The position numbers were made by a program, and so were the translations under genes. Positions 28,128-37,430 of a DNA stretch of 64,000 nucleotides are shown one piece after another. The stretch is from Glaciimonas immobilis (lineage in GTDB: Bacteria; Pseudomonadota; Gammaproteobacteria; Burkholderiales; Burkholderiaceae_D). The stretch is taken from contig NZ_JAAOZT010000017.1 in assembly GCF_011947285.1 (NCBI RefSeq), positions 124,001 to 188,000 on the forward strand, given 5' to 3'. The first letter of the stretch is position 1. Each line of letters opens with the position of its first letter. The notes beneath the pieces were generated by a model that saw only the letters and a list, made by a program, of their open reading frames with translations, was not told where the DNA came from and ran no database searches.

Positions 28128-31100
28128 TCACGCTGCAACAGCGCTTTTTGCGACGCTCCGATACTGATCCAGTAACAACGCACGCTTTGCATCGGCAGCG
28201 TCCATGTTGCGCTCTTTGACGTGACCAAACCCACGAATCTCATCGGGAATATTTGCCAGCTTTATAGCCAGCGCAAGATTCTCACTATTCAGTGAAGTGC
28301 TCAATTCATCCACCAGCGAGATATAGTCAGCAATTAACGCACGTTCTTTCTGGCGCTCTTCAGAGTACCCAAATATATCGCAGCGGGTACCGCGCAAACC
28401 CTTGCACTTCGCCAGCAATCTAAACGCAGGCAGCATCCATGCACCGAACGTCTGCTTAATCAATTCTCCGTGACCATTGCGCCTGGACAAAAGCGGCGGT
28501 GCCAAATGAAATTTGAGTTGATAGTCTTTACCCGGTTCGCCTTCAAATTGCGAGCGCATTTTTTCCAGAAAAGCAGGATCGGCGTACAGGCGCGCTACTT
28601 CATATTCATCCTTGTAAGCCATCAATTTGGCCAGGTTACGAACGACCACCTTAGTAAGCGCATGATTAGTAAGCGCACGACCCTGGTCGTCGCCTAATTC
28701 TGTTTCTTTGGTACGGATGCGCTCCACCACTGTTCGGTAACGTGCTGCATAGGCCTTATTTTGATATGCCTGCAACAGGCTTTCACGCAACGCAATCGAC
28801 TTGTCCAGCGACTCCGGCATATGCAAAACCACCGCACTGACGCTAGCCTGCGCAACATCTAGCGCAGAATGGCCATGCTCTGCCAGATAGCGACCGGTAT
28901 CGAATGCCTGCTTATTTTTTGCGACCGCTACGTCGTTCAACTCGATAGCGCGAATCATGCTTTCGTAAGCAAGTGGCACCCAGCCTTTTTGCCAGGCGTA
29001 ACCAAGCAATAAAGGATTGGCATAAATCGCATCACCCAGTAAGGTTAGCGCGCATTGATTGGCGTCTAAAAATTCGCAGCTGTCACCAACGCTTTGACGC
29101 AAAGCAACGACCGTTTCATCACTTGGAAAACGCCAGTCTGGATTGTTTATAAATGCCGCAGTCGGCGTTTTTGCACTGTTAATGATCGCACGCGTAATAT
29201 TGTGCCGTGTCTTCGATAGCACGTCGGCCGATACAGAAACAATGGCGTCGCATCCGATGATTAACGCTGCCTCCCCCGTGGCCACGCGGGTTGCATAAAT
29301 AGCGTCAGGCATGGGCGCAATCTGGATATGGCTGACCACCGCGCCACCTTTTTGCGCCAGTCCGGCCATGTCCAGCACTGTCACGCCCTTGTTCTCAAGA
29401 TGCGCAGCCATGCCTATCAAACCGCCTATCGTGACAACCCCGGTGCCGCCAACGCCAGTGACCAAAATCCCGTAACCAACTTGTAGAGGTGCGATCGCTG
29501 GTCGCGGCAATCCGGCAAAATCCGGTGCGATGCTTGCGTCCTTGGCCTTGACCGCCGGCTTGCGCATTTGTGCGCCTTCGGCGGTAACAAAGCTTGGACA
29601 AAATCCATTCACACAAGAGAAATCCTTGTTGCACGAGGACTGATTAATTTTGCGTTTAGTGCCAAGCGGCGTGACCAGCGGCTCGACCGACAGGCAATTT
29701 GATTTCACAGAGCAATCGCCGCAACCTTCGCATACCGCATCGTTAATAAATACACGACGCGCAGGATCGGGATAGGTACCGCGTTTGCGGCGGCGACGTT
29801 TTTCTGTGGCGCAAGTCTGGTCGTAGATCAGTACCGAGGTGCCGGGTGTATCGCGCAACTGTCGTTGCAGATCATCGAGCTCATCGCGGTGATGCACGGT
29901 AACGCCTTCCGGGAGTTTGATTTCGCCGGTATATTTTTCCGGCTCATCGGTGACGATGATAATTTTCTTCGCACCTTCCGCATGCATTTGATGCGCAATC
30001 TGCGGCACCGTCAAAATGCCGTCCACCGGTTGACCGCCGGTCATCGCAACCGCGTCATTAAAAAGAATTTTATAGGTCACGTTAGCGTTGGCGGCAATCG
30101 CCGCACGAATGGCCAACTGACCGGAATGAAAATAAGTACCGTCCCCAAGATTCACAAAAATATGTTTATCGTGCGTAAAATTCATCTGGCCCAACCACGA
30201 CACGCCCTCGCCGCCCATCTGACTAAACGTATCGGTGCTGCGGTCCATCCACATCGACATATAGTGGCAACCGATGCCTGCCAGCGCACGCGATCCTTCA
30301 GGCACTTTGGTTGAGGTGTTATGCGGACAACCGGAGCAGAACCACGGCGGGCGCTCGGTCACGGTATGCGGCTTGCTGGCGTCGTTCTCTTTCGCTTCAA
30401 TGATCGCAATCCGCGCTTCAATGCGTGACCGGATATCTTCGGGAAGATTGATCTTGGCCAGTCGTTTGCCAATCGCTTTGGCGATCAGCGCAGGGGACAA
30501 CTCGTAACGCGCAGGAAGCAGCCAGTCGCCGCGTGGCACCGACCATTCACCGCCTTCGTTATCCCGTTCGTCGAACTTACCATAAACCTTCGGGCGCACG
30601 TCGTCGCGCCAGTTGTACAGCTCTTCTTTTAACGCGTATTCCAGAATTTGGCGCTTTTCTTCGACTACCAGAATCTCTTCCAGACCGGTGGCAAACGAGC
30701 GCGCATCTTGTGCATCCAGCGGCCAGATGCAACCTACTTTTAACAGGCGGATACCAATTTGGCTACAGGTATCGTCATCCAGTCCGAGTTCTGCCAGTGC
30801 CTGCCGGACATCAAGGTAGGCCTTGCCTGCGGTCATGATGCCGATCCGTGCGACCGGGGATTCGATCACGACGCGGTTGAGCTTATTGGCGCGAACGTAT
30901 GCCAGTGCGGCGTACCATTTATAGTCAAAGAGTCGCGCTTCTTGCGCCAGCGGCGGATCGGGCCAGCGTATGCTGACGCCGCCTTCAGGCATCGTAAAAT
31001 CGTCCGGTATGACAATCTTGACGCGCTCCGGGTCCATCTCTACCGAGGCTGTAGACTCGACCACATCGGTCACGCATTTCATACCGACCCATAGTCCTGA

Positions 31101-31706
31101 ATAACGGCTCATGGCCCAACCATGCAGACCGTAATCAATATATTCTTGTACGCTCGACGGATACAACACCGGAATCCCGGCAGCGATCAGCGCATGTTCC
31201 GACTGATGCGCGACGGAGGATGACTTTGCTGCATGATCGTCGCCCGCCAGTAACAACACACCACCATGCGGGGAGGTTCCGGCGGAATTGGCGTGCTTGA
31301 GCACGTCACCGGAGCGATCTACACCCGGGCCTTTGCCGTACCACATGCCAAACACGCCGTCGTGCTTTGCAGTGCCCCACAAAGCGGTTTGCTGCGTTCC
31401 CCAAACGGCAGTCGCTGCAAGCTCTTCATTGACGCCAGCCTGAAATACTATGTTATTTTTCGATAGATGTTTTTTTGCCTTCCACAGCGCCAGATCGACC
31501 CCACCGAGAGGAGAGCCGCGATAGCCTGATATGTAGCCTGCGGTGTCCAGTCCCTGCAGGCTATCGCGCTGTTTTTGTAACATCGGCAATCGCACCAACG
31601 CCTGCGTGCCGCTGATGTAGACACGGCCTTTTTCCAGCGTGTATTTGTCGTCGAGCGAAACCGCCGTTAAAGCTTCCTGCATTGGGATGGATAAGGGAGA
31701 ATTCAC
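28128..31706 (-). CDS. Indolepyruvate:ferredoxin oxidoreductase family protein (fused alpha-beta)
   Basis: About 1,190 residues, the fused one-chain form. The N-terminal part binds thiamin diphosphate (GYRGSPLGGVDLALW, GKGPGVDRSGDV), the middle has ERPPWFCSGCPHNTS and GIGCHYMSMWMD, then a ferredoxin-like cysteine group (VCEGCGDCSVKSNC, SCNKDFSC), and the C-terminal gamma part begins VTGVGGTGVVTIGGL. It decarboxylates aryl- or branched-chain 2-oxo acids to acyl-CoA and passes electrons to ferredoxin. I chose GTG at 31706 because GAGG stands 8 bases before it; an earlier start would overlap the divergent LysR gene's leader. Regulated probably by that LysR protein. Confidence 0.9.
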   Translation of the reverse strand: MNSPLSIPMQEALTAVSLDDKYTLEKGRVYISGTQALVRLPMLQKQRDSLQGLDTAGYISGYRGSPLGGVDLALWKAKKHLSKNNIVFQAGVNEELAATAVWGTQQTALWGTAKHDGVFGMWYGKGPGVDRSGDVLKHANSAGTSPHGGVLLLAGDDHAAKSSSVAHQSEHALIAAGIPVLYPSSVQEYIDYGLHGWAMSRYSGLWVGMKCVTDVVESTASVEMDPERVKIVIPDDFTMPEGGVSIRWPDPPLAQEARLFDYKWYAALAYVRANKLNRVVIESPVARIGIMTAGKAYLDVRQALAELGLDDDTCSQIGIRLLKVGCIWPLDAQDARSFATGLEEILVVEEKRQILEYALKEELYNWRDDVRPKVYGKFDERDNEGGEWSVPRGDWLLPARYELSPALIAKAIGKRLAKINLPEDIRSRIEARIAIIEAKENDASKPHTVTERPPWFCSGCPHNTSTKVPEGSRALAGIGCHYMSMWMDRSTDTFSQMGGEGVSWLGQMNFTHDKHIFVNLGDGTYFHSGQLAIRAAIAANANVTYKILFNDAVAMTGGQPVDGILTVPQIAHQMHAEGAKKIIIVTDEPEKYTGEIKLPEGVTVHHRDELDDLQRQLRDTPGTSVLIYDQTCATEKRRRRKRGTYPDPARRVFINDAVCEGCGDCSVKSNCLSVEPLVTPLGTKRKINQSSCNKDFSCVNGFCPSFVTAEGAQMRKPAVKAKDASIAPDFAGLPRPAIAPLQVGYGILVTGVGGTGVVTIGGLIGMAAHLENKGVTVLDMAGLAQKGGAVVSHIQIAPMPDAIYATRVATGEAALIIGCDAIVSVSADVLSKTRHNITRAIINSAKTPTAAFINNPDWRFPSDETVVALRQSVGDSCEFLDANQCALTLLGDAIYANPLLLGYAWQKGWVPLAYESMIRAIELNDVAVAKNKQAFDTGRYLAEHGHSALDVAQASVSAVVLHMPESLDKSIALRESLLQAYQNKAYAARYRTVVERIRTKETELGDDQGRALTNHALTKVVVRNLAKLMAYKDEYEVARLYADPAFLEKMRSQFEGEPGKDYQLKFHLAPPLLSRRNGHGELIKQTFGAWMLPAFRLLAKCKGLRGTRCDIFGYSEERQKERALIADYISLVDELSTSLNSENLALAIKLANIPDEIRGFGHVKERNMDAADAKRALLLDQYRSVAKSAVAA

Positions 31707-31803
31707 GCGGTTTGCCTCATAATTTTTAATTAGGAGGACAGTATATTTATGCGGTAATCTTCCGTACAACGACAAATAAGCATACTCGGTATCGGAAAAA
31801 CGC

Positions 31804-32709
31804 ATGGCATCGAATCTCACTCTCAGACAGCTTCGTTATTTTGTTGCCGTGGCGCAGGCAGAACAAATTTCATCGGCAGCAATCCACGAAAACGTCTCGC
31901 AATCAACCATCAGTAATGGTGTCATCGCGATTGAAAAAGAACTGGAAGTGCGCTTGTTTGACCGGCTTCCGCAAGGCGTATCGCTGACCGCTGAAGGGCA
32001 AGATTTTTTGCGCCATGCCCGGCACATATTGGATTCAGTCCGGGCAGCGGTTGAGAGCCCGCGCTTCAAAGAAAAACCCCTGACGGGAACGGTACGCATT
32101 GCTGCGTCCTACACGTTACTGGGCTATTTTTTACCGGACCAGATGGCGCGATTTCGGGCAAGTTATCCCGAGGTCGAGATTCAGCTGCAAGATATGAACC
32201 GTCTGGATATTGAAGAAGCTGTGTTGGCGGGAACCGTCGATATCGGCATCGTTATTTTGTCTAACGTTCAGCGTCAGAGTCGCTTTGAGCATGCCGTACT
32301 GGTGCGATCCCGGCGTCAGCTTTGGGTAGCGCCGACGCATCCGTTGGCGCAAATACGTTCGCCCTCGCTAAAAGATATTGCCGAGCACCCTTACCTGCTG
32401 CTAACCACAGATGAAGGCGAGCATTCGGCATTGCATTATTGGGAGAAGAATCACCTTCATCCAAACATCGTGATGCGTACTGGTTCGATAGAGGCGTTAC
32501 GCGGTTTGGTCGGTCATGGATTTGGCGTAACCGTGCTGTCGGACATGGTCTATCGCCCGTGGTCACTGGAGGGCAAGCGGATTGAAGCGCGCCCGGTGCT
32601 GGATGCAATCCCGCATATGGATGCGGGTATGTTGTGGCGGCGCGAGGCGGAATTTTCGGAAGCGGCGCTAGCGTTTCAGCAGTTTTTAATTCAGTCGTTC
32701 GGGGTGTAA
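31804..32709 (+). CDS. LysR-family transcriptional regulator
   Basis: 301 residues. N-terminal winged helix-turn-helix (LRQLRYFVAVAQAEQISSAA, VSQSTISNGVIAIEKELEV, LFDRL) and a periplasmic-binding-type effector domain (from about residue 95, TVRIAASYTLLGYFLPD). Divergent from the indolepyruvate oxidoreductase gene with about 97 bases between the starts, the standard LysR layout, so it probably controls that gene. The effector might be an aromatic 2-oxo acid or amino acid (inference). It closes the ordinary region before the repeat-rich catabolic cluster. Confidence 0.93.
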   Translation: MASNLTLRQLRYFVAVAQAEQISSAAIHENVSQSTISNGVIAIEKELEVRLFDRLPQGVSLTAEGQDFLRHARHILDSVRAAVESPRFKEKPLTGTVRIAASYTLLGYFLPDQMARFRASYPEVEIQLQDMNRLDIEEAVLAGTVDIGIVILSNVQRQSRFEHAVLVRSRRQLWVAPTHPLAQIRSPSLKDIAEHPYLLLTTDEGEHSALHYWEKNHLHPNIVMRTGSIEALRGLVGHGFGVTVLSDMVYRPWSLEGKRIEARPVLDAIPHMDAGMLWRREAEFSEAALAFQQFLIQSFGV

Positions 32710-32722
32710 AATTACAGTTTCC

Positions 32723-33450
32723 GTTGAAGTTGAAGTTGACCTTCGCCGTCATAGTGATGCCGATTATTTCGGCTGTCAGTCGGGAATTGTCGGAATACAT
32801 GTTGGGAATTTATGGTTTATTGCGAGCCATTTGGTGGGTTCGGTTGATCGGTAGCTAAAATGGTTAGTGCTCCGTGGATGCTGGCCGGGAGTGGCCCGGC
32901 GGCCAGTTACTTGTTTCTTGCTTCGCCAAGAAAAAGTAACCAAAAAGAAGGCGACCGCAACGACGCTACCCTTCGGGTCCCCAAGCGTTTTAGCCATCAG
33001 TCGGGTCGAAATACCAACTCGCTTCGCTCAAACATGTATTCCGACAATTCCCGCCTGATGACTAAAACACTTGGCAGCGCCAATGACGGGGTACGTCAAG
33101 GGCCGCTTCAACAGCAACAGCCACTTCAACCGCCACAGCAACAGCAACAGCAAAGGCCGCAACCAAGATAATCAACCATCCAATTAACAAGGCTGCGGCG
33201 GTTGCGGTTGCCGTTGACCTGCCCCGTCATAGGTGATGCCGGTTATTTCGGCTGTCAGTCGGGAATTGTCGGAATACATGTTTGAGCGAAGCGAGTTGGT
33301 ATTTCGACCCGACTGATAGTCGAAATAATTGGGGACCCGACCAAAGGGAGGGCGGCACCTCTGCGGTCGCCTTTTTTTTGGTTACTTATTTTTGGCGAGA
33401 CAAAAAAAAGTGACTGGCTATCGGGCCACCCCCGATCAGCATCCACGGAG
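32723..33450. repeat. Composite intergenic repeat, left copy of a long direct repeat
   Basis: Contains three related modules. A partial module ends in CGGAATACATG (to about 32802); a full module runs forward from CTCCGTGGATGCTGG (about 32870) through AAGTAACCAAAAAGAAGGCG and CCAACTCGCTTCGCTC to TGACGGGGTACGTCAAGG (about 33105); and a second full module runs in the opposite direction, ending at AGCATCCACGGAG. Between the arms are degenerate hexamers of the CAACAG / GGTTGC type. The two arms are near-complementary over about 230 bases. The whole block recurs in the same order and orientation at 52.3-53.1 kb. Confidence 0.9.
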
Positions 33451-33477
33451 AAAAACCCGTTTCAATTACCAGCAAAC

Positions 33478-34362
33478 TCAAATCCCAATCCCCAATCTCC
33501 CCACCGCCCTCACCCTCGACAAAACCCGCTTCAACCCAACCCGATTACGCAACACCCCAATCCCCCTAATCTCAGCCTCAATCAAATCCCCAGGCTGCAA
33601 AAAGCGCCCATCCTCCAACCCCACGCCACAAGTAGAGCCAGTAAATATCAAGTCACCCGGCCGCAATTCAATCCGCGCATCCAGATAATTCAACAACTCG
33701 TCCATAGGGAAAATCATTTCCCGACTATTGTCGCTCTGGCGCAGCTCGCCATTGATGCTCAGCGAAATATCAAGCTGTGGCTGCCCTGCTCCGCCGAGCG
33801 CATCCAGCGTGGTAATCCAAGGCCCGATAGGCGCAGTACGATCCAGCGCCTTTTGCGTAAACAGATCCAGCGAACCGAGTTGCTTGCCCGCATCCCGTGC
33901 GCTGATATCGTTGCCGACTGTGTAACCCAACAAGCATGCGCTGGCACACGGCGCGTCTCCCAACGCCGATGCCACCACCGCCACCAGCTCTACTTCATAG
34001 TCCAGTTTTGCGGTAACTGCGGGATATTGAATCTCATCGTCAGGATGGATGATCGCGCTTTCCGGCTTGATGTAAGCGATGGTATGCGGCGGTGCTTCCT
34101 TGCGCCCCAATCGGGTCAGATGCGTGATGTAATTCAGGCCGACGCCGAACACGCGCGCACCGGGATTAACCGGCGCAAGCAGACGTAAATCGGTCAGATT
34201 GCGCACCGTGGGAGTCAAATCCAACATCTCCTGACTGCCGTTGGCTGCGCTTTTTACCCACTCTGCAAAGGGTGCATTCACCTGCTGCGCGGTACCCGCC
34301 TCCGAATTGACCAGCGCCCAGAAGCGTGCGCCAGCACCATCTTCTACAAAAGCAATTTTCAT
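33478..34362 (-). CDS. FAH-family hydrolase/isomerase (catabolic cluster copy 1)
   Basis: 294 residues from the ATG of MKIAFVEDG, chosen because TGAGGATAG precedes it; a longer frame would run into the upstream dioxygenase gene. Two-part FAH protein: variable N-terminal domain, then FGVGLNYITHLT, LDYEVELVAVV (metal acids), GNDISARD, TAPIGPWITT and FTGSTCGVGLE. Family members hydrolyse C-C bonds of ring-fission products or decarboxylate/isomerise them. It lies 20 bases after the extradiol dioxygenase gene on the same strand, so it probably acts on that enzyme's meta-cleavage product. Confidence 0.88.
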   Translation of the reverse strand: MKIAFVEDGAGARFWALVNSEAGTAQQVNAPFAEWVKSAANGSQEMLDLTPTVRNLTDLRLLAPVNPGARVFGVGLNYITHLTRLGRKEAPPHTIAYIKPESAIIHPDDEIQYPAVTAKLDYEVELVAVVASALGDAPCASACLLGYTVGNDISARDAGKQLGSLDLFTQKALDRTAPIGPWITTLDALGGAGQPQLDISLSINGELRQSDNSREMIFPMDELLNYLDARIELRPGDLIFTGSTCGVGLEDGRFLQPGDLIEAEIRGIGVLRNRVGLKRVLSRVRAVGRLGIGI

Positions 34363-34381
34363 GCGACTATCCTCAATGACT

Positions 34382-35332
34382 TCACGACGCTTTTGGTTTG
34401 CTCGCCAGGTACGCTGGATCGAGCACTTCTTCTGGAGTACGGACGCTGGTACCGAGGATAGGCCCGACGATCTCATGTCCCCATAGACTCAAACGCTCCG
34501 GGTTCAGTTCAAATCCATCTGGTTGCCACGCTTCTAGTTCGTAGATGGTTTCGATGGCAAAACCTGAGGGTGAAAAGTGATAGAACGAGACACACGGGTC
34601 CTGACTATGCTGACCTAGCGTCATCAGTAACGGTATCTCGCGCTTCTTGACGAGGTCATAGGTTTCGCCGACATCGCGCATGCTGTCAACGGTCATGCCC
34701 ATGTGCTGGATTCCCATGCGACCGGGTGCGTGACCATAGCCGATATCGTGGCTGGTCCAAGTATTGAGCTTGGTATGGAAGAAGCCGGTACGGCCCTTGC
34801 CTGCACCTGCGCCATACCATTTGAAGCCCATGATTTTGATGAGGAAGTTTTCCAGTTCTGGCGTGTACTCTGGGGTGATCAGGACTACGTGTCCTAGTCC
34901 GCGCTTGCCTGCGACAAACCCGCCGTGCGGGCGGCCCGGTGTGAACGAGCGTGGGGTCCATTTTTGAGCGTAAAACAGTTCGTGCTGATAGCCTACCGGG
35001 TCGCGGAAGCGTATCAGTTCTCTTACGCCGCGTAGTTCGCATAGAGCTGCATCGCCGGTGGTTACTTCGATGCCGTTGGCGCGGAATTTTTCTACTGCGT
35101 CGATGAATTCAAGGCGGCCTTTGGCTTCCCAGCCGATGTAGGCGAGGCGGTCGATTGGGCCGGGGTGAAACGCAAGACGGTGCCTGCGGTCGTCGGTGCG
35201 GAAGTAGAGTGAGTTGGGATCTGTTTCAGCGGATTTAGCGATTTGATAGCCCATTACGTTGGGGCCGTAGTCGCGCCACTCTTCGATTTTTGGGGTTTCG
35301 AAACCTAGATAACCTATTCCTATGATGTCCAT
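34382..35332 (-). CDS. VOC-family extradiol ring-cleavage dioxygenase (BphC/HsaC-like)
   Basis: 316 residues, two vicinal-oxygen-chelate domains. Iron ligands are His148 (GLGHVVL), His210 (GIQHMGM) and Glu261 (AIETIYE); second-shell His195, His242 and Tyr251 fall at the positions known from BphC. It would cleave a catechol next to its hydroxyls with O2, giving a 2-hydroxymuconate-type acid. Size and residues fit type I two-domain enzymes for biaryl or polycyclic catechols rather than simple catechol 2,3-dioxygenase. It is the first gene of a two-gene unit with an FAH-family hydrolase. Confidence 0.9.
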   Translation of the reverse strand: MDIIGIGYLGFETPKIEEWRDYGPNVMGYQIAKSAETDPNSLYFRTDDRRHRLAFHPGPIDRLAYIGWEAKGRLEFIDAVEKFRANGIEVTTGDAALCELRGVRELIRFRDPVGYQHELFYAQKWTPRSFTPGRPHGGFVAGKRGLGHVVLITPEYTPELENFLIKIMGFKWYGAGAGKGRTGFFHTKLNTWTSHDIGYGHAPGRMGIQHMGMTVDSMRDVGETYDLVKKREIPLLMTLGQHSQDPCVSFYHFSPSGFAIETIYELEAWQPDGFELNPERLSLWGHEIVGPILGTSVRTPEEVLDPAYLASKPKAS

Positions 35333-35474
35333 AACCTTTGTGCCTTAGATATTACGGTTAATTTTGTGCTTAATGAGACTACCGACGTGTGGTGACTATT
35401 TAAATATAATTTAAAAAATTTCTTATTTTGGTGTTATCGATTTAGATCGATTGATTGATAACTTGAACGGGTTG

Positions 35475-35800
35475 CGCTCCGTAGATGCTTGTCGGGGGCG
35501 GCCCGACAGCCGGTCACTTTCTTTTGCTTCGCCAAAAGAATAGTAACCAAAGAAAAGGCGACCGCAGAGACGCTGCCCTTCGGGTTCCCAAGCGTTTTAG
35601 CCATCAGGCGGGTTGAGAAACCAACTCGCCTTCGGCTCAAACATGTTTCCCAACAATTCCCGCCTGATGGCTAAAACACTTGGCAGCGTCAATGACGGGG
35701 TACTACAAGGGCCACTTCAAATTCAAATTCAAATTCAACGTCAAATTCAGCGTCAAATTCAGCGTCAAATTCAATGACAACTGCAACGTCAGCCGCAACC
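35475..35800. repeat. Intergenic repeat module with degenerate hexamer tail
   Basis: A single forward copy of the module found at 32.9, 42.0 and 52.5 kb: CTCCGTAGATGC, then CAAAAGAATAGTAACCAAAG, CTCGCCTTCGGCTC, CCCGCCTGATGGCTAAAACA and CAATGACGGGGTA, followed by AAATTC and GTCAAATTCAGC hexamers to about 35790. It fills the gap between the SDR and dioxygenase genes, which both end or begin toward it. Internal dyads (ACTTGG-type and CGGGTTGAG arms) suggest RNA structure. No coding function is claimed. Confidence 0.85.
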
Positions 35801-35812
35801 CGGCTGGTTGTA

Positions 35813-36571
35813 TTAAATGGCTAGCAATCCGCCATCCATCACGATATCTGAACCGGTTATAAACGATGCTTCGTCGGAGGCTATGAATAGGGCCATGGCT
35901 ACTATTTCTTCTGGTTCGCCGGGGCGGTCCATTAGTACGCCGTCTAGTAGTGCTTTGCGCGCTGCCGGGTTTTCCATGAATGCGCGGGTGCCGGGGGTTG
36001 CTACGAATCCGGGGCTGATTGATACGGCGCGGATGCCTACGGGTGCGCCTTCTACCGCTAGTTGCCTTGTAAACGACACCACTGCGCCTTTAGCGGCGGA
36101 GTGCGCTGCGATGCCTGCTATTTTTGATCCGCCCCATGCTGCGGTGGAGGAAATATTAATTACTACGCCTTTGCGTTGGGCCAGATAATTCCACGCGAAT
36201 TTGGTCGTATAGAAAATCAGGTCGATCTCGTTGCGCATTGTGTAGCGCCAGTCTTCGACTGACATTTCTGCAATCGGCGCAAATTTTGCGGCTGAAGCGT
36301 TGTTGTACAAAATATCGATCTGACCATGTTCGGCTACGGCGCTTTCTATCCACGCCTGCGCTTGTGCAGGGTCGCCCAGATCGACCGGCGCAGAACCGTA
36401 CAGCTCCAGGCCTTCTTCGCGCAAAATTCGGCGCGTTTCTTCGTGTCCTTCTGCAACCACGTCACAACCGACAACCGTAGCGCCTTCGCGTGCAAAACGC
36501 AACGCTGCCGCACGACCTTGCCCCCCACCTGTGCCGGAGATCAGTGCTACTTTTCCTGAAAGCCGTTTCAT
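35813..36571 (-). CDS. Short-chain dehydrogenase/reductase with His at the catalytic Tyr position
   Basis: 252 residues. NAD(P) motif SGTGGGQG (residues 12-19), NNAS, INISST (Ser141/142) and the C-terminal GSDIVMDGG typical of classical SDRs. The active-site YxxxK is replaced by His157-S-A-A-Lys161 (AAHSAAKGAVV), so the usual proton donor is missing; it may still act, or catalyse a different step. A very good GGAGGTG ribosome site precedes the ATG. It is followed upstream by the ferredoxin gene on the same strand (gap about 150 bases). Probably oxidises a dihydrodiol or hydroxyl made by the oxygenases. Confidence 0.88.
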   Translation of the reverse strand: MKRLSGKVALISGTGGGQGRAAALRFAREGATVVGCDVVAEGHEETRRILREEGLELYGSAPVDLGDPAQAQAWIESAVAEHGQIDILYNNASAAKFAPIAEMSVEDWRYTMRNEIDLIFYTTKFAWNYLAQRKGVVINISSTAAWGGSKIAGIAAHSAAKGAVVSFTRQLAVEGAPVGIRAVSISPGFVATPGTRAFMENPAARKALLDGVLMDRPGEPEEIVAMALFIASDEASFITGSDIVMDGGLLAI

Positions 36572-36724
36572 TACACCTCCTGAAGCTATTGTCTGAAAAG
36601 AAGGCGCAAACCCCGCACCGCAATTTAATGCAATTCTACGTCCGCAATCGGACCCCGCCGTGGATCGCTAGTTGAGCGCTAGTTGGGCGCTAGTTGAGCG
36701 CTAACTGGATCAACCAAGCAACCG

Positions 36725-36958
36725 TTAAGCGGACACTTCTTCGATGATGATCGCCTCGGCTGGGCAAGCAGCCGCGCCTTCTTTGGCTTCATTTTCAAAC
36801 TCGGCCGGGATAAATTCGCCCTCGACATAAACCAAACCCTCAGCGTCGAGTTTGTAGACTTCCGGACAAAGCGTGGCGCATAGGCCGTAACCGCAACAAC
36901 GACTACGATCAGTAACAATACGAAATTTAACCGGACTACTTTGATTTTCTGAACTCAT
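36725..36958 (-). CDS. Small [3Fe-4S]/[4Fe-4S] ferredoxin
   Basis: 77 residues. Cysteines in RCCGYGLCATLCPEVY and ACPAEAIIIEE form the single cluster of P450-type ferredoxins; the acidic sequence (EGEFIPAEFENEAKEG) fits a redox partner. It is divergent from the cytochrome P450 gene, so it most likely feeds electrons to it; in diterpenoid (dit) clusters a ferredoxin of this type instead serves the Rieske dioxygenase, so both remain possible. AGAGGAG is 7 bases before the ATG. No ferredoxin reductase gene is in the window. Confidence 0.92.
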   Translation of the reverse strand: MSSENQSSPVKFRIVTDRSRCCGYGLCATLCPEVYKLDAEGLVYVEGEFIPAEFENEAKEGAAACPAEAIIIEEVSA

Positions 36959-37011
36959 ATCAACTCCTCTTACAGCGCCCCGGCGATGCGCCGGTTACGC
37001 AAACAATTTTG

Positions 37012-37032
37012 AACATATTTAAAATTTGTGTC
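37012..37032. promoter_or_regulatory. Operator-like dyad between ferredoxin and P450 genes (site 1)
   Basis: AACATA at 37012-37017 is followed after nine bases by TGTGTC, a weaker copy of TATGTT. The inner text ACATATTTAAAATTTGT (37013-37029) is a 17-base palindrome with one mismatched pair. It matches three other sites in the cluster. A second dyad, TGTGT-N13-ACACA, overlaps at 37027-37049. It lies about 55 bases before the ferredoxin start. Confidence 0.6.
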
Positions 37033-37049
37033 AATAAAATTGATACACA

Positions 37050-37430
37050 GTTTACAGTTTGCCGGATGGGCATCCTGCGGGATTTCTGTTGCTTACCGGG
37101 CGCAATCCTCCCCCGATCATCTCTTCACATTTAATCTGTCAATGCGCTTTTGATCAGCTATATGGATGCGCCCTGATCAACGCTGAGCTGGCAGGACTTA
37201 AACGGTGACCTAAGTAAGATACTAACTAAGACACGCATCACCTTAATCGCGCCAAAAACTGACTTACAACCAAGATATTTGATTTATTTAATATGTACTC
37301 CCAGTTCTATTATGAGTCATAATATCGATAAGTGTTCAACTATTTCCACTGTATTTATCTTTGGCTAACGCCATAGCCGATACCGCGGCTACAGCCACAC
37401 CTCTATCTAAAATCATTTCAGGAGACACGC
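37050..37430. other. Divergent promoter region, ferredoxin and P450
   Basis: About 380 bases without a supportable gene between the dyad cluster and the P450 start. It must contain the P450 promoter; AT-rich text near 37275-37345 is the likely place. No terminator was seen. Confidence 0.45.

Noticed and set aside
30613-31094. Plus-strand frames of 60-110 codons inside the indolepyruvate oxidoreductase gene
   Set aside because: All lie antisense to a conserved long gene and show no motif.
32860-33171. Short frames with text like SNQKEGDRND in the repeat blocks at 33, 35.5, 42 and 52.5 kb
   Set aside because: The same text recurs in every copy of the non-coding module in either orientation; no ribosome sites.
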